From the NCBI GenBank assembly GCA_033439685.1, contig JAUEDM010000003.1, positions 1,456,001 through 1,520,000 on the forward strand: DNA of 64,000 bases, in the 5' to 3' direction. The first letter of the stretch is position 1. Every line of letters begins with the position of its first letter. The notes below the pieces were generated by a model. The model had not been told where the DNA came from, ran no database searches, and saw only the letters and a program-made list of their open reading frames with translations. This stretch comes from Apodospora peruviana. Lineage: Eukaryota; Ascomycota; Sordariomycetes; Sordariales; Lasiosphaeriaceae. This document shows positions 53,525 to 64,000 of this stretch, one piece after another. The translations under genes and the position numbers were made by a program.

Positions 53525-55398
53525 TCATCGTCTCCTCCTCCTAATTCTCGCAGGAACCGTGCGGTCAGGCGGCATCGTGCCGGCCGCAAAATATGACATA
53601 TTGAACCCTACTTTCTTCTCAGTCGGCAACAGGTCGATCTCGAACTCGCTCAGCATGGTCGCCACCGCCGTGATGATCTCCTGTTTTGCGAAAAATCGAC
53701 CAGGACATATCTTGCTGCCGCCGCCGTAGGGGTAGAAGTGGTTCTGGATGCCCGAGGTGACCAACGTGGCGGTCTTGTCGTCTTCGGCGGTCTTTGGTTT
53801 TTCGTCACATTTCTTCTTGCTTTCTTTTTGGGCGGTATTAGTACCGGTTTTGGCTGCAAGTGGTCCACTAAAGGGATCATCCGGATATTCGAGAAAGCGC
53901 TCGGCCCAGAAGGAATTGACCGGGTGCCGGTGGTTATGATTGTTCCAGAGGGTGGCGTCGTTGGCACCGAACCACGACATTGACAGAACGATGGCATTCT
54001 GCTCGGTGATCGTCCAGTCGCCCACCCGGAGGCCGGCAGCAGAGATCGGGTTCCGTGCCGTTGTGGTGGAGACGCTGAAGCGCATGGCTTCATGTAGATG
54101 GAGTTGAGGAGCGGTTTCTTGGCGAGGGCCTCGATATCGAATCCGTTTTCGGAGGTGCACGCTTCCGTCTCGGCGAGAACCCGGAACACAAGATTAGAAC
54201 TTGGATCAGTGTTGATGGTGCCGTAGAGGGCCCAGAAGGTGGCCGGCACGGCGTTGGCGTTGATGGCCCACATCAAGCCGAGCTCGTGCGCCGCGGCGCC
54301 GGCGGGGGAATACCCATTATTTCTAAAGGCGATGTCTCGCGCGCGAACCAGACGGCTCCCCCAGAGCGGCTCCCACTCGGCCTTGGCGAGGTCTTGGTCC
54401 TCGTAGTCGTAGTGCTTCTGGGCGTGCTCGCCCCAAGCTTGGACGGCCGCGATGATCTTGTCGCGGTGGCGGTAAGCCTTGGGTGCCATCCAGCGCGGGA
54501 TCCGCCGCAGGAAGATAGTGATGGCGGACTTGTCGAAGGTCCAGAAGAGGTTCGCAAAGTCTGGAAACAGCCGGAAGAGATGGTCGCCGTAGAAGGCGTC
54601 TATGGAGGAGCGGAACATGTGGTCGCGCAGGAAGCGGTACAGGTCGGGGATCTCGGTCCAGGACTCCTCGGACACCTCACCTGTCGTCCGCAGACGCTTC
54701 GTGAAGTTGGCGACGAACAAGGCCGTCATGGCGTCGAGAGCGGTGCCGCTCAACAGGGTGGCGGTAAGGCGGTGCGCCGTGTAGAAGTAGCGGTGGCGCG
54801 GGTCCATGTCCTCGTATCCCGACGCCGGCTTCGTGGCGCTGCCCGAGTCGTCGTGGATCATGATTTCTAAGTCCGCAGCTGACAAGCCAAAGACATCACG
54901 CATGGCGAAGATGGTAGAAGGCTTCGACGTAGTCTCTTGCGAGTTCTTGAGGAATGCCTTGAGCATCTCGCCGTGCGGGAGATAGTACATGGTGTCCGTG
55001 CCAACGCGAAGTCGGAAGGGTAGCCCACGGAAGTATTTGCTGGTGAGATGGTGTCAAACGAGCTTGTTCGGCGTGGTGTTTTTGACCATGAGAGATGGCA
55101 CTTACAGCATCTTGGCTATGTATCCGTGTGGATCAGATGCAAATTGAATAGTATTGTCCACAAGGGGGACCGCATACGGCGCGGTTGGCGGACAGGCGCC
55201 AGGCTTGTGGCCATAGTATATGACCCAGGAAGCCTTGAATAAGGTTATCAGGTAGGTGATGAGAAAGGGTAGTAGGACTATCAAAGCTGCGGTCGCGGGC
55301 CGTCCGTTCATATTCTGCCATGAGGAGCTAGAGTCCTGGAAGGCGAGATTAGAGAGACGGCGCCAAACAAGCACAGAGTCAAGTGTCATATTTGGCAT
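53525..55398 (-). pseudogene. cytochrome P450, CYP7/CYP8-like, with a one-base deletion
   Basis: Microsomal P450 gene. Exon 1 is 55398-55106 and exon 2 starts at 55039 after a 66-bp intron. An N-terminal membrane helix (ALIVLLPFLITYLITLF) is followed by the proline-rich PPTAPYAVPLVDN. The I-helix reads LGLMWAINANAVPATFWALYG, with Asn-Ala in place of the usual acid-Thr pair, as in CYP7/CYP8-type enzymes. The K-helix motif should read Y-x-E-A-M-R, but at 54091-54092 the codon after the Tyr has only two bases, and the rest (FSVSTTTARNP onward, heme loop FYPYGGGSKICPGRFF) continues in another frame to 53525. Everything else looks intact, so this is either a very young pseudogene or a sequencing error. 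No intron can explain the shift. Confidence 0.8.
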
Positions 55399-57173
55399 TG
55401 TCAAGATAATGTCGAGGGAAACTCCACGGGCAATGGATGTTGGGGACGTTCTCGATCTTACTTATTGATCCTTCGTGTTTTCGCGTAATGCAAGGGAGTT
55501 GACAGGATATCACTGTTCTCACATGAGACGCGGCAGAGACGTGCAGGATGCGCTATCCCGAAAATGAACGTTGCTGTTCCATGATAGCCGAGAGGGCATG
55601 TTACACAAGGCAAAGAGATATCGGGTATTCTTCCTTTTACCAACATGCTTCTGCGCGCTTGAATATGTGGTTAGTCGATATTGTCTGGTATGTCCAGAAA
55701 AAGAATACAATCTTTCTACAGAATCTGATTCCGGTTTAGCACCTATCAGATCAGACCATATTTGATTTAGATTGACTGGCTGACAGGATTGCATAGAACA
55801 CGCTTGTTAGTCCCTGGTCAAGAGATCCTTCTGGTAGGCCCTTTAATGCAAGAATCCCTGGTACTTGGTGGTGATGTTCCGAAAACTGAGAAGGTGGGCA
55901 TCTACCGCTGTTGACGGACGCCAAGTGCGTAGGGCTTCGCCCAGAAGACGTTAAATGAAAACAACAGCAACAGCAACAACCGCTGTTGACGGGGGAAAAA
56001 TTATGTGTTATCAACTGAACGTGCTTCTTTGGGGAAGTTTGGAAGGATAAACGGACAACCACGTACCGTCGAGCTTGTCTCCTATATCTCCTCCTCTATT
56101 ACTGAATTTACTCATGGTTCGCCATCAGCACACCCCATTCCTAACACATACCACATAGAGGTATGGTGATGGAGCACTACTTACCACAACCTTCGCGCTT
56201 CAGAGAGCCCAGGGAGATGTGATCATTATACCCTCGGTACTCGGTTACAAGAAGAGCTGGATTCTGATGCTTTCGGGTGTCTCGCATCTCGGCGGCGAGA
56301 CCGAAGCACAGAAGGGAGGCGAAGGCGACAAGGATATTACGATGATGATGTGAACTTTGCTCAACCCGCTTTGTATTTATTGTTCCTGGCAAAAACCGGG
56401 CTTTTCGTGGGGCCGCCTGGCCGCAAAGTGGGAAGAAGAATACAAGGGAAGAGCGAAGACGGGTAGGATCTCCGAAATAAGTGGGTTAACCACAAGTCGA
56501 GAAATAAAAGAACAAGAGCGTGCTATCCCAGCGGGACCCGGACAGGGTCCAGATCTAGGTGTCTGGACGTTGAGGACATCTTCCATTACAGACGACGCGT
56601 CTTTAGTTCAGATCGTCTCCCGATGAGTCCCGCCAGGCGTGGGTATTGTGGTTCAGATTGGGCGGTTCAGCTGTTAGGGCCACCTGTCACAGGACAGCAT
56701 GGTGCCGACGATGTTGCAGGATATAATTGTCCATCACAGCAAAGGCAGTCCGATTTCAGACGGCGGGTGCTATTGGATCGTTGGGAAAAGGGGCATGTGG
56801 TAGACCTCCGGTAAGGAGACTTCGATTCTGGAGTCAATACCGCAGTGATAGTGGGACAAAGTGAAAGTGCTAAAGTAGTTTCAGCGTAGGCTCATCAGAT
56901 CATGTCGGTATTGTGGGTGGAAACAACCATGATGAACTGATTCTGCTTATCTTGAACATGGGTGATTGGAAACCAGTAGATCCCGCTCTGTCCGGGAACA
57001 AGGCGAATTGGGTTTGTTCGAATTGGTAGACATGTCACATGCATCTTCGAGGATTGGAAAGGCCCACCAGATGAGAAGCAACACAGGAGGCCAACCTGAC
57101 ATGCCCGGTGGAGGGCGGATGATACGCAGGTGGGTATCGGAAAGTCGTACGTAAGTAAATGGCAGATTCTGCT
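55399..57173. other. intergenic, 1.8 kb
   Basis: No gene could be supported. A hydrophobic stretch on the minus strand near 56290-56350 looks like a signal peptide but has no ATG. A 14-base motif CCGTCAACAGCGGT occurs twice, near 55904-55917 and 55980-55992. Confidence 0.45.
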
Positions 57174-58400
57174 TCATTTCTGGACCTCGACCTTTGCCTC
57201 AGCCTTTAGCTTCCGGATTGCGGTACTACTGATCTTCGTGGCATAGTTTTCGGTCTTCGTTGGCTCATCCGAGATTTCCTCGGCATCGAGAACATCCACC
57301 TCGAACACATCGAGAGGCTTCCAGCCCTGCTCTGTGCGACGGTCGTTCACGGCGCGCCCTCCTGACCTTGTCTCGGCAGAAACAACAAGAGCATCAATGT
57401 CCTCCCGGGTGACGGTGGGGCCAAAAGCATCCTGTATCCTGACACACTGAACACGAATGGTATCGTTCCGGAATGCAGCTTGGAAGTCGCCATCCTTTTC
57501 TTCAATCTGCAGTGCAGGACTGCCCTTCCAACCCTGTTCTGAGAGCTGTAGAATTCGCGACAGAAAGGCGATGACATTGCGAGCACGCTCATCCCATGTC
57601 TGAACGTATTCAGCATACTTCTTGCTTTTCAACAACTCGTCGCCGGTAATTCCGATGATGAATAGACATGACTGAGAAGAGTCTTTATGAGGAACACGTA
57701 GCAACAGCGCGGCGGCTGTGAGAAGAAGTTTGTGGCCGGGGTGGAGGTAGTCAAACGTGCCGCCAAGGCAAACGACGGGATAACCAGATGACTGCGGCGG
57801 CGACCCCGAGTCATCTTCTTTGGGGCTGTTCATTGTCAAGCCGCCCTCGACAGGCACAAGCTGCTCATGGAGAAGCGTCTGCTTGACCTCAGCCAACTTG
57901 AGGTAGGTCTGGTACAGCTGAAGCCCCTGCTCACTACTGACATGGAAAATGTAGTTCCATGGGTGGTATGCTGATGCAAAAGTAGCCAGATCGACGACTA
58001 TGGTACTGTTCGTCTCGATGGTAGGGCCGGACTCGGATGCAAAGACCTTGCTGCGGTTGTGGTCAACCAGGACGACGGTTGCATCGACCGAGCCGGAGCC
58101 GGCGTTAATCTCGGTTGCGATGGACAGCTGAGAGCACACCATGGCAATGATGGTGTAGATGCCGGCGACAAGAGACTGGGCCTCAGACCATGAGAGCGTC
58201 TTGGAGCGAACAAACTGGCCATGAAGAATCGGGTATGGCACTGCGACAATTAATTTCGACTCGGCGCCAGTACTCTTCAGCTTTGAGAGGGCCGCGGTGA
58301 GCGACGGGCAGTATGCCGCATCCAGCACATGTCGACTCGACGGCTGGGGCTGGGGCGGGCAGGGGAGCAAAAGTAGAGAAGGTAATTTGTCCCGCTGCAT
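57174..58400 (-). CDS. CAB4: phosphopantetheine adenylyltransferase (coenzyme A synthesis)
   Basis: Fourth step of coenzyme A synthesis: ATP plus 4'-phosphopantetheine gives dephospho-CoA. Single exon of about 408 residues from the ATG at 58400; the frame upstream opens only with TTG. The N-terminal 200 residues form a fungal/animal extension. The nucleotidyltransferase core begins at VVCLGGTFDYLHPGHKLLL (about residues 209-227), which contains the HxGH motif, and ends with ISSTAIRKLKAEAK, which fills the ISSTxIR position. The dephospho-CoA kinase domain of bifunctional animal enzymes is absent, as in yeast Cab4. The gene is divergent from the WD40 gene across about 1 kb. Confidence 0.92.
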   Translation of the reverse strand: MQRDKLPSLLLLPCPPQPQPSSRHVLDAAYCPSLTAALSKLKSTGAESKLIVAVPYPILHGQFVRSKTLSWSEAQSLVAGIYTIIAMVCSQLSIATEINAGSGSVDATVVLVDHNRSKVFASESGPTIETNSTIVVDLATFASAYHPWNYIFHVSSEQGLQLYQTYLKLAEVKQTLLHEQLVPVEGGLTMNSPKEDDSGSPPQSSGYPVVCLGGTFDYLHPGHKLLLTAAALLLRVPHKDSSQSCLFIIGITGDELLKSKKYAEYVQTWDERARNVIAFLSRILQLSEQGWKGSPALQIEEKDGDFQAAFRNDTIRVQCVRIQDAFGPTVTREDIDALVVSAETRSGGRAVNDRRTEQGWKPLDVFEVDVLDAEEISDEPTKTENYATKISSTAIRKLKAEAKVEVQK

Positions 58401-59384
58401 GGTGACTTTTGGGGCATTCGTTTGACGGAAGATGGAGGATTGATTTGGTATTCCGTATATCTTGAGCAATCTCGCTGAGCTTCACTTGGGTAAGTAAGTT
58501 AGTTATTGACCGGGAGTGAGGGGAATGAAGATGACAACCGACACCAGTACCTACCGGTAATGACACCAGCGCGGGGCACGACGATGCTGTGAAATTGTTA
58601 GGCGCTACTCTGTCTACCGTAGAAAGATGGCAGGTAAACAAGGTTTTTTTCATCGGCACACCATTCTGCGCCCAACTAGCCAAAGATGTACAGGCGCCGT
58701 CTCTCACGCGAATCGGAGCAAAACATTTCCGTCCATGTCTTCGTTCTTGCAGCTTTTGTACCTTTTCAAATTACTTCAGCGATATTTAGAAAATCATCCG
58801 AAACGCTTCAGAGTCAAAATTCAGTTGTAACCATCGCTGGGCAATGTCCGACCAGGTGCTCAGGTCACGGCAGAACCCCCCACGAGGGGGGCACTGTGAG
58901 TGGTCCATTGGGCTCTGGGCTTCGCAGTGGCCAATCCCGTCGCGCGTCCATCCGCAGCCGCGCGGGCCCTCCTGTCCTCTCGCAACCGAAACCCAATCCC
59001 AAGCAGCACAACAGCACCAAGGGCAGCCAGTTGGTTAGCCGCTGCGACTGCGATACGGTACTCTATTGCTGCCGAACTCGAACCTCCATCGCTGCTATCC
59101 CGTCTCGCAAGAATCCTCACGTCCTGACTGACCTTCTCGAGCTCACTTCCCGCCCACGCGTCTGGGCTCGAGTGCCCGACGGCTTCATCACCTCCGAGAG
59201 CCCCGGTTTCTCCTAATTAGCACTGCGAGTTGCGAAGAACGAACCGCGGGCCACGGTGCGCTGTTTCCCTTCCTGCCACTGCCTTTCATCCATTCAGACC
59301 TCACCCGAGTAAATCGCTTCCCTCTCTTCTCCCTGCTACCTCGGCGCACAACGACACCGTCTCCTCACGCGTTCGATCGACACC
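58401..59384. other. divergent promoter region
   Basis: Serves the CoA-synthesis gene (minus) and the WD40 gene (plus). The right part, 59150-59380, is rich in CT runs typical of fungal leaders. No other gene seen. Confidence 0.5.
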
Positions 59385-61426
59385 ATGAATCAAGGCCAGC
59401 AGCAATACCAGCCTCCGCGGCGACAGGGGACCTACCCCTCCCAGCACAATGACGAACTTCACATGTCGTCGGGCATGAGCCACCCTGCCCAGATGTCGCC
59501 CCGCGATTATTCCATGTCGTCCTCGTCCTCGTCCTCCGCCGCCCCCCACATCAAGCTCGACCAGGCGTCGCCAAACCTCTCTCAGTTGCAGAGCGGTTAC
59601 CAGAGCACCGGTGCTCCCCATATCAAGCTCGATCAAGCACCGCCGAGCGCGCCCCAGCTGCAGTCCTACCAAAGCTCCGGCGCAGTGCCTAACGTGCTGC
59701 AACCCGGAGGATTGGGAGCGCGACCGTCCGCAGTTTCGGCCAACACGGCACCATCCCTGCCAACTATGCAGCAGCAGTCAGAGTACCAAACCCCGACGAA
59801 GCCCAACACTCTCAGTCTCTCCCACAACTACTCACGCTCCAGTCCTGCCGCGCCTTACGATGGGGGTGGATCCGGCTATCTTCCTTACACGCCAACGACA
59901 CCGGGAGGTGGAAGTGGCAGTGGCGTCGGCTCCTCGCAGTTCATGTCGCCCACCGATTCCAAGTACAACCCTTCGAGCGGCCAGCGCAACATATCCAACA
60001 CCCCGCTGGGCCTCGCCGACATTCGGCCTCGAGCTGACTCGAATCTTTCGGACGGGTTGCCCGGGACTCCTGCGTACGAAACGGCGAACGCCGAGTCTCG
60101 TACCAGCAACTACATGGCCCCATGGGCTCTCTACGCATTTGATTGGTGCAAGTGGCCTCCCCAGGCCAACGGTGCTGGAAAATTGGCCATAGGAAGCTAT
60201 TTGGAGGATGGTCATAATTTTGTCGGTACCCAGTCCCCAGTTTTCAGTCCTGAGAACGTACTAACACGGCGCATTTCACCAGATACAAATTTTGGATACG
60301 CAGCTGACTCCAACACCTTCTGATGCGTTTGTTCCCGGCGGTCCCAAGTATACCATGGATTTCACTCGAGTTGCCGAAGCCACACACTCGTATCCTGTGA
60401 CCCGACTCCTGTGGGAACCCCCATCGACACAAAAGCAGTCGACCGATCTTCTCGCAACGTCCGGGGATCATCTTCGCCTCTGGTCTCTGCCATCCGATCC
60501 CCAGACACCGAATACCAGCAACTCGATCACGTCAAGGAACGGGCGTGAACAACCCATCACGAAGCTTACCCCGCTGGCTCTGCTGTCCAACTCGAAAACC
60601 CCTGACCATACGGCCCCGTTGACATCTTTGGACTGGAATACGGTTACGCCAAGTCTTATTATCACATCCAGTATAGATACGACATGCACGATCTGGGATA
60701 TCCCGTCTCTGACCGCGAAGACGCAGCTGATTGCTCACGACAAGGAAGTCTACGATGTAAGATTCTGCGCCCAAAGCGTTGACGTGTTTGTGAGCTGCGG
60801 ACAGGACGGCAGCGTACGCATGTTTGATCTGCGCAGTCTGGAGCATAGTACCATCATTTACGAGCCAACGGGCAAGGAAGAAAGAGGTGAGATAAATTAT
60901 GCATATTTCAAGCTCACAGATAACCTCCGAGCTAACCAGCCATCTACCCAATACAGATGCCAACGGCGGGCGAATTAGCCCCACGCTGGCGCAGCAGACC
61001 ATGTCTCATGCGCCGCCCTTGCTACGGCTGGCAACGTCCCCTCACGACCACCATTTACTCGCGACGTTTGCAATGGACTCGAGCGTGATCAGAATCCTCG
61101 ATGTTCGCCATCCGGGCCAGGCATTGCTAGAGTTACGAGGCCATAGCGGGGCTCTCAACTGTGTCGACTGGTCTCCGCTGCGGAGGGGCACTCTTGCCTC
61201 TGGCGGCGACGACTGCCAGGTGCTCATCTGGGATCTTCTTAATCAGTCCACGTCGAGCATCAACGGGGACCCGACGCAAACTGATAATACGAGAAGCCCT
61301 GTGGCCAGCTGGCAGTGCGATTACGAGGTTGGAAATATCGGCTGGGTTCCGCATCTATCCAGCAATGACTACGGCGAGTGGCTTGGTGTGAGCGCCGGAC
61401 GTGGTGTCTGGGGTGTCCGGCTATGA
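59385..61426 (+). CDS. WD40 protein, DCAF7/WDR68 orthologue
   Basis: Scaffold WD40 protein of the DCAF7/WDR68 (LWD/AN11) group, which binds DYRK-type kinases and CUL4-DDB1 in other eukaryotes. Exons 59385-60221, 60283-60886 and 60957-61426 give about 636 residues. The first 230 residues are a Gln/Ser/Pro-rich fungal extension. The WD core starts at YAFDWCKWPPQANGAGKLAIGSYLEDGHN and continues over the first intron with IQILDTQLTP. Further blades: SYPVTRLLWEP, LTSLDWNTVTPSLIITSSIDTTCTIWDI, EVYDVRFCAQSVDVFVSCGQDGSVRMFDLR, SSVIRILDVR, ALNCVDWSPLRRGTLASGGDDCQVLIWDL. The C-terminal GEWLGVSAGRGVWGVRL is conserved. High conservation marks it as a core gene. Confidence 0.92.
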
Positions 61427-62146
61427 AGAGTAGCCGAGGGACTTTCGGAGATGAAGAAAAGATGGCAGTCAATCAGTCATCATCATCGCAGAGGAGGGGG
61501 CGGCGGGGCGCGGATATGAACAGTTAGCAGGCAGCAGGAAAGCAGGAAGAAGAAAGCCTATAGATCTATACTATCGAAGCAAAGCAGTGATGGAATCTGC
61601 ATTATGAAAGCTCGGCGTTTGGGTGGAATTATGTTGTTGGTTGTCCACACGAGAGATTAGGCATGATAGTTGCGGGGAGGGAGGAAGCAGAAGTAGCCAG
61701 AAGAATACCAACAGACTTTGTATCAGAAAAAGGAAGTCATCCTTTGCTTTGGCTGGGTCTTGCCAGTCAGTGTACCTACTTAGGTAAGCCTCACAAATAC
61801 TCGTCAGACGAGAAGCGGCCCACGGTATGTAGATAGAACATCTATGGCAGACTCTGGGGCGCTGTGATTCAATATAAGGTAGATATTTACCTCACCACAC
61901 CCCAGCCGCTTGTATTGCCACAAGCCGGCAGTCTTTATGATGCAGTGTGTCGTGTAGGGGGTGGTTCGTTGAGTTCTGGCTTGTGAACAAAGGGGTCCGT
62001 AGTCGGCAGCAGATGCCACCACTTTTCTTAACTTGAGACGAATTGAGCACCATTCTGGCGATTCTTTTGTTGTTTTCTCTAAAAGAAACAAAGAAACTGT
62101 TTCCCTTTCCATGATTGAGTGTATGTATATGAAGAACAAAAGGGTA
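61427..62146. other. intergenic
   Basis: 3' flank of the WD40 gene and of the tRNA gene; nothing else recognised. Confidence 0.5.
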
Positions 62147-62262
62147 TGACAAGAGTGGGATTCGAACCCACGCCCTTTCGGACTGCGAAATTCAAGTTGA
62201 TTCCTGAACACAGCCTGGAATTTTCCTGAACACAGCGCCTTAGACCGCTCGGCCATCTTGCC
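62147..62262 (-). tRNA. trnL-CAG: tRNA-Leu(CAG) with intron carrying a duplicated anticodon segment
   Basis: Reads from 62262 down. Acceptor arms GGCAAGA and TCTTGTC pair over seven bases with discriminator A. The D arm GCCGAGCGGTCTAAGGC, a short extra arm and the T arm GTGGGTTCGAATCCCAC are all present. Anticodon stem CTGTG (62235-62231) pairs with CGCAG (62187-62183); the loop gives CAG at 62228-62226. An intron of about 36 nt (62189-62224 inferred) interrupts the loop after position 37. Inside it the 14-nt string GCTGTGTTCAGGAA of the exon (62236-62223) is repeated at 62214-62201, including a second CAG. Confidence 0.88.
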
Positions 62263-62997
62263 TATTTCTGTTAGAAGTTATTGAATTTCCGCTTCTGTTG
62301 TGGAGAATGGGCGGAGTATCGCTGTTGAAGAAGGATGGGGATTGGGTGTGTGGATGTATGGATGTGTATATGACTGACTCGGACGACTTGGGAGTATGAC
62401 TGGAAACAAGGGGGTCACATTGGTGCTAGTGACCACCTCACTTTGACGAGCAGTCAAGAGCTCATAATGAAAGGTTGGTGAATTGGTTATAATTATCATG
62501 CTTACCAAGTTGTCAGAATGCGGTTCGATCCTGTAGTTCGTGTTTGAGCAATATGTTCTGGGTTGAAGAAATGGAGAAATCAAACACAGCCATAGACTTA
62601 GATGACCAGCCAAGCGGTAGACATTGTGGAGTCCCTTTTTGTAACCCAAATCGTCAGCGGCATACAGAAGTCCCGAGATCAGAGCCCTTCCACCCACTGC
62701 TTGAATGCTTATGTGATCCGGGTACTGGATGGCCAGGACGGGAGCAATTCTATATCGCGAGATGGAAGAGACAAAGAGCACTAAAGAGGTGAAGCAGAGG
62801 AGCAAGACAATCGTTTTGAAATTCTCATGTAATGATCTAGTCCAAGGAACCAAGTCCCTAAGACATGTAAGTACAACGTATTTGGTGGGCGGCGAAGTTC
62901 TTCTTTACGAACGCTGTGTCACTGCCAGCATGAACTAGGGGATTGGAAAGCCCTCTTTCTAAGTAGGTAGTTGTACAATATTATGAGTAAGCAGTGA
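62263..62997. other. intergenic
   Basis: Region upstream of the tRNA and left of the retrotransposon remnant. No gene recognised; it may include older, unrecognisable transposon sequence. Confidence 0.4.
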
Positions 62998-63465
62998 GCG
63001 ACAAGGTGTGCCTTCGTAAATAAGGGCAACGGCCGGGCAACGACGAGGCCGGCGGACGATCTAGACCACCAGAATAAGACCATCTTTAGAGACAAGACAC
63101 TCAAAAGACACTCAGGCCTCAACAAGGCAAAAAGTTCACTACTGGTCCAAATTCGAACCGGCGATATAGGGCTCTGGGACTTCCTGTTTAAGCGGGGAGT
63201 TCCAAACGTTATAACGCCATTTTGTGAGTGCGGAGAATGGCGCGAGACCGTCGAGCACCTGGTCATGTGGTGTTCGGCCCCACCGTTGAGCCGAAGATGG
63301 GAGAGAGCAGAGATTCGGACTCGACGGGACTTTCACTCTGTCCTCTAGGGCATTAATCCTCCAGCTGCACGGCTAACGAGAAGGATCATGAGCTGGGTGA
63401 TGGACGTGGGAAGATTACCAATGTACAATCTGGCAAGGAAGCTAGAGTTGGAGTCGGCGGTTTAA
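62998..63465 (+). mobile_element. 3' remnant of a Tad1-type non-LTR retrotransposon
   Basis: A degenerate frame encodes the C-terminal end of a fungal LINE polyprotein: TLKRHSGLNKAKSSLLVQIR followed by TGDIGLWDFLFKRGVPNV and the zinc-binding signature C-E-C-G-x7-EHLVMWC. A TAG at 63346-63348 interrupts it and the frame ends at 63463-63465. Upstream stops at 62968 and 62995 bound it. No reverse transcriptase core is in the window, so this is a truncated dead copy. Confidence 0.72.
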
Positions 63466-63515
63466 GCCCCCCTCCATCGAAGGCCAGGAGGCCTTCTTCT
63501 TTTGTATTCACAGGC

Positions 63516-64000
63516 TCAGTCACTGATGTGTTCCTTGATTGTCGGTGCCGGTTTTTCACCCGACCCGTGATGGTACGGTTTTCCTGTACAGTAAATAGTT
63601 TGAGGGTCCGACTCGCCTAAGCGCATAGCGGTGTATGAATAATAATGATAATATTTCTCCACCAGCCTTCGCTTTATGTCTGCATTGAGAGTATGCATAC
63701 GGTCTTCTCTCCCGGAAGTCGGTTTTTCCCGACACCCATCCAGACAGACCATAGCAATCGCCGCTTCCCAAGCGTCGGCGCGAATCGGATGATGCAAAGG
63801 AAAGTAAGACCAGCGAATCTTCACTCTTCCGCCCCTCGACAACTTCCCAATCACGATGATTCGAGTTGAGAACAACTCTTCGTGATAAGTCCAGCCTCGC
63901 CTACGGTACATGCACGATTGCGAGGGTGTGTCTGCGTCGGAACGTGTCAATCGCCTTGACCGTGTCCAGGTGAGACCCACGTCGACGTACGGCGAGCCTT
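63516..64000 (-). pseudogene. fragment resembling a HET (heterokaryon incompatibility) domain protein
   Basis: An open frame running off the right edge contains RRRGWTYHEELFSTRIIVIG, which matches the conserved RGWTxQExLLSxR segment of HET domains, preceded by a polar stretch and followed by a region with YHYYSYTAMRLGESDP near its end. HET proteins trigger cell death when genetically different hyphae fuse. The fragment is only about 150 residues in the window, lacks the N-terminal HET motifs and sits next to a transposon remnant. It may be the 3' part of an intact gene or a relic; the window edge prevents a decision. Confidence 0.4.

Noticed and set aside
55843..56392. Possible small secreted protein: hydrophobic leader near 56290-56350, then introns 56082-56184 and 55908-56066 ending at 55843
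   Set aside because: The splices keep phase, but no ATG precedes the leader and no family is recognised.

Overview
The window is nuclear DNA of a filamentous ascomycete (Pezizomycotina, probably a Sordariomycete). Genes carry short 50-110 bp introns with GTAAGT-type donors and CTAAC-type branch points, coding parts are GC-rich, and families such as Zn2Cys6 regulators, NCS1 and MFS transporters, P450s, a fungal ankyrin protein and a hydroxamate-siderophore pair are typical of that group. Exon coordinates were read by eye from splice signals, reading phase and family conservation; none is backed by transcripts.

Layout. 1.5-8.3 kb: rhodopsin-like membrane protein, BAHD-type acyltransferase, ankyrin protein. 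8.9-13.8 kb: a divergent pair, an acyl-CoA ligase (SidI-like) and a hydroxyornithine transacylase (SidF-like), separated by 1.5 kb that holds five exact ATCTGATAA motifs. This agrees with GATA-factor (SreA-type) control of siderophore synthesis. 14.3-24.5 kb: AIF-like FAD oxidoreductase, sulfatase, an 11-exon MFS transporter and an NCS1 nucleobase transporter. 25.8-35.5 kb: class B flavin monooxygenase, a hydrolase-like/NTF2-like protein, a salicylate-hydroxylase-type monooxygenase and a Zn2Cys6 regulator, which looks like a small catabolic or metabolite locus. 35.7-39.3 kb: a stretch of decayed genes (amidase, integral membrane protein, Asp/Glu racemase), each with identifiable frameshifts or stops.

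39.9-61.4 kb is more conserved: Ral2-type kelch/BTB protein, 1-Cys peroxiredoxin, FAT1-type acyl-CoA synthetase, PIG-S, phosphopantetheine adenylyltransferase and a DCAF7/WDR68 WD40 protein, interrupted by a P450 gene with an apparent one-base deletion. The right end holds an intron-bearing tRNA-Leu(CAG) with an internal duplication, a non-LTR retrotransposon remnant and the edge of a HET-like gene.

The most interesting items are the siderophore promoter with its array of GATA sites, the duplicated anticodon segment inside the tRNA intron, a 457-bp inverted repeat whose arms differ largely by transitions, and the row of pseudogenes beside an intact regulator. I did not find a clearly unprecedented multi-gene system.
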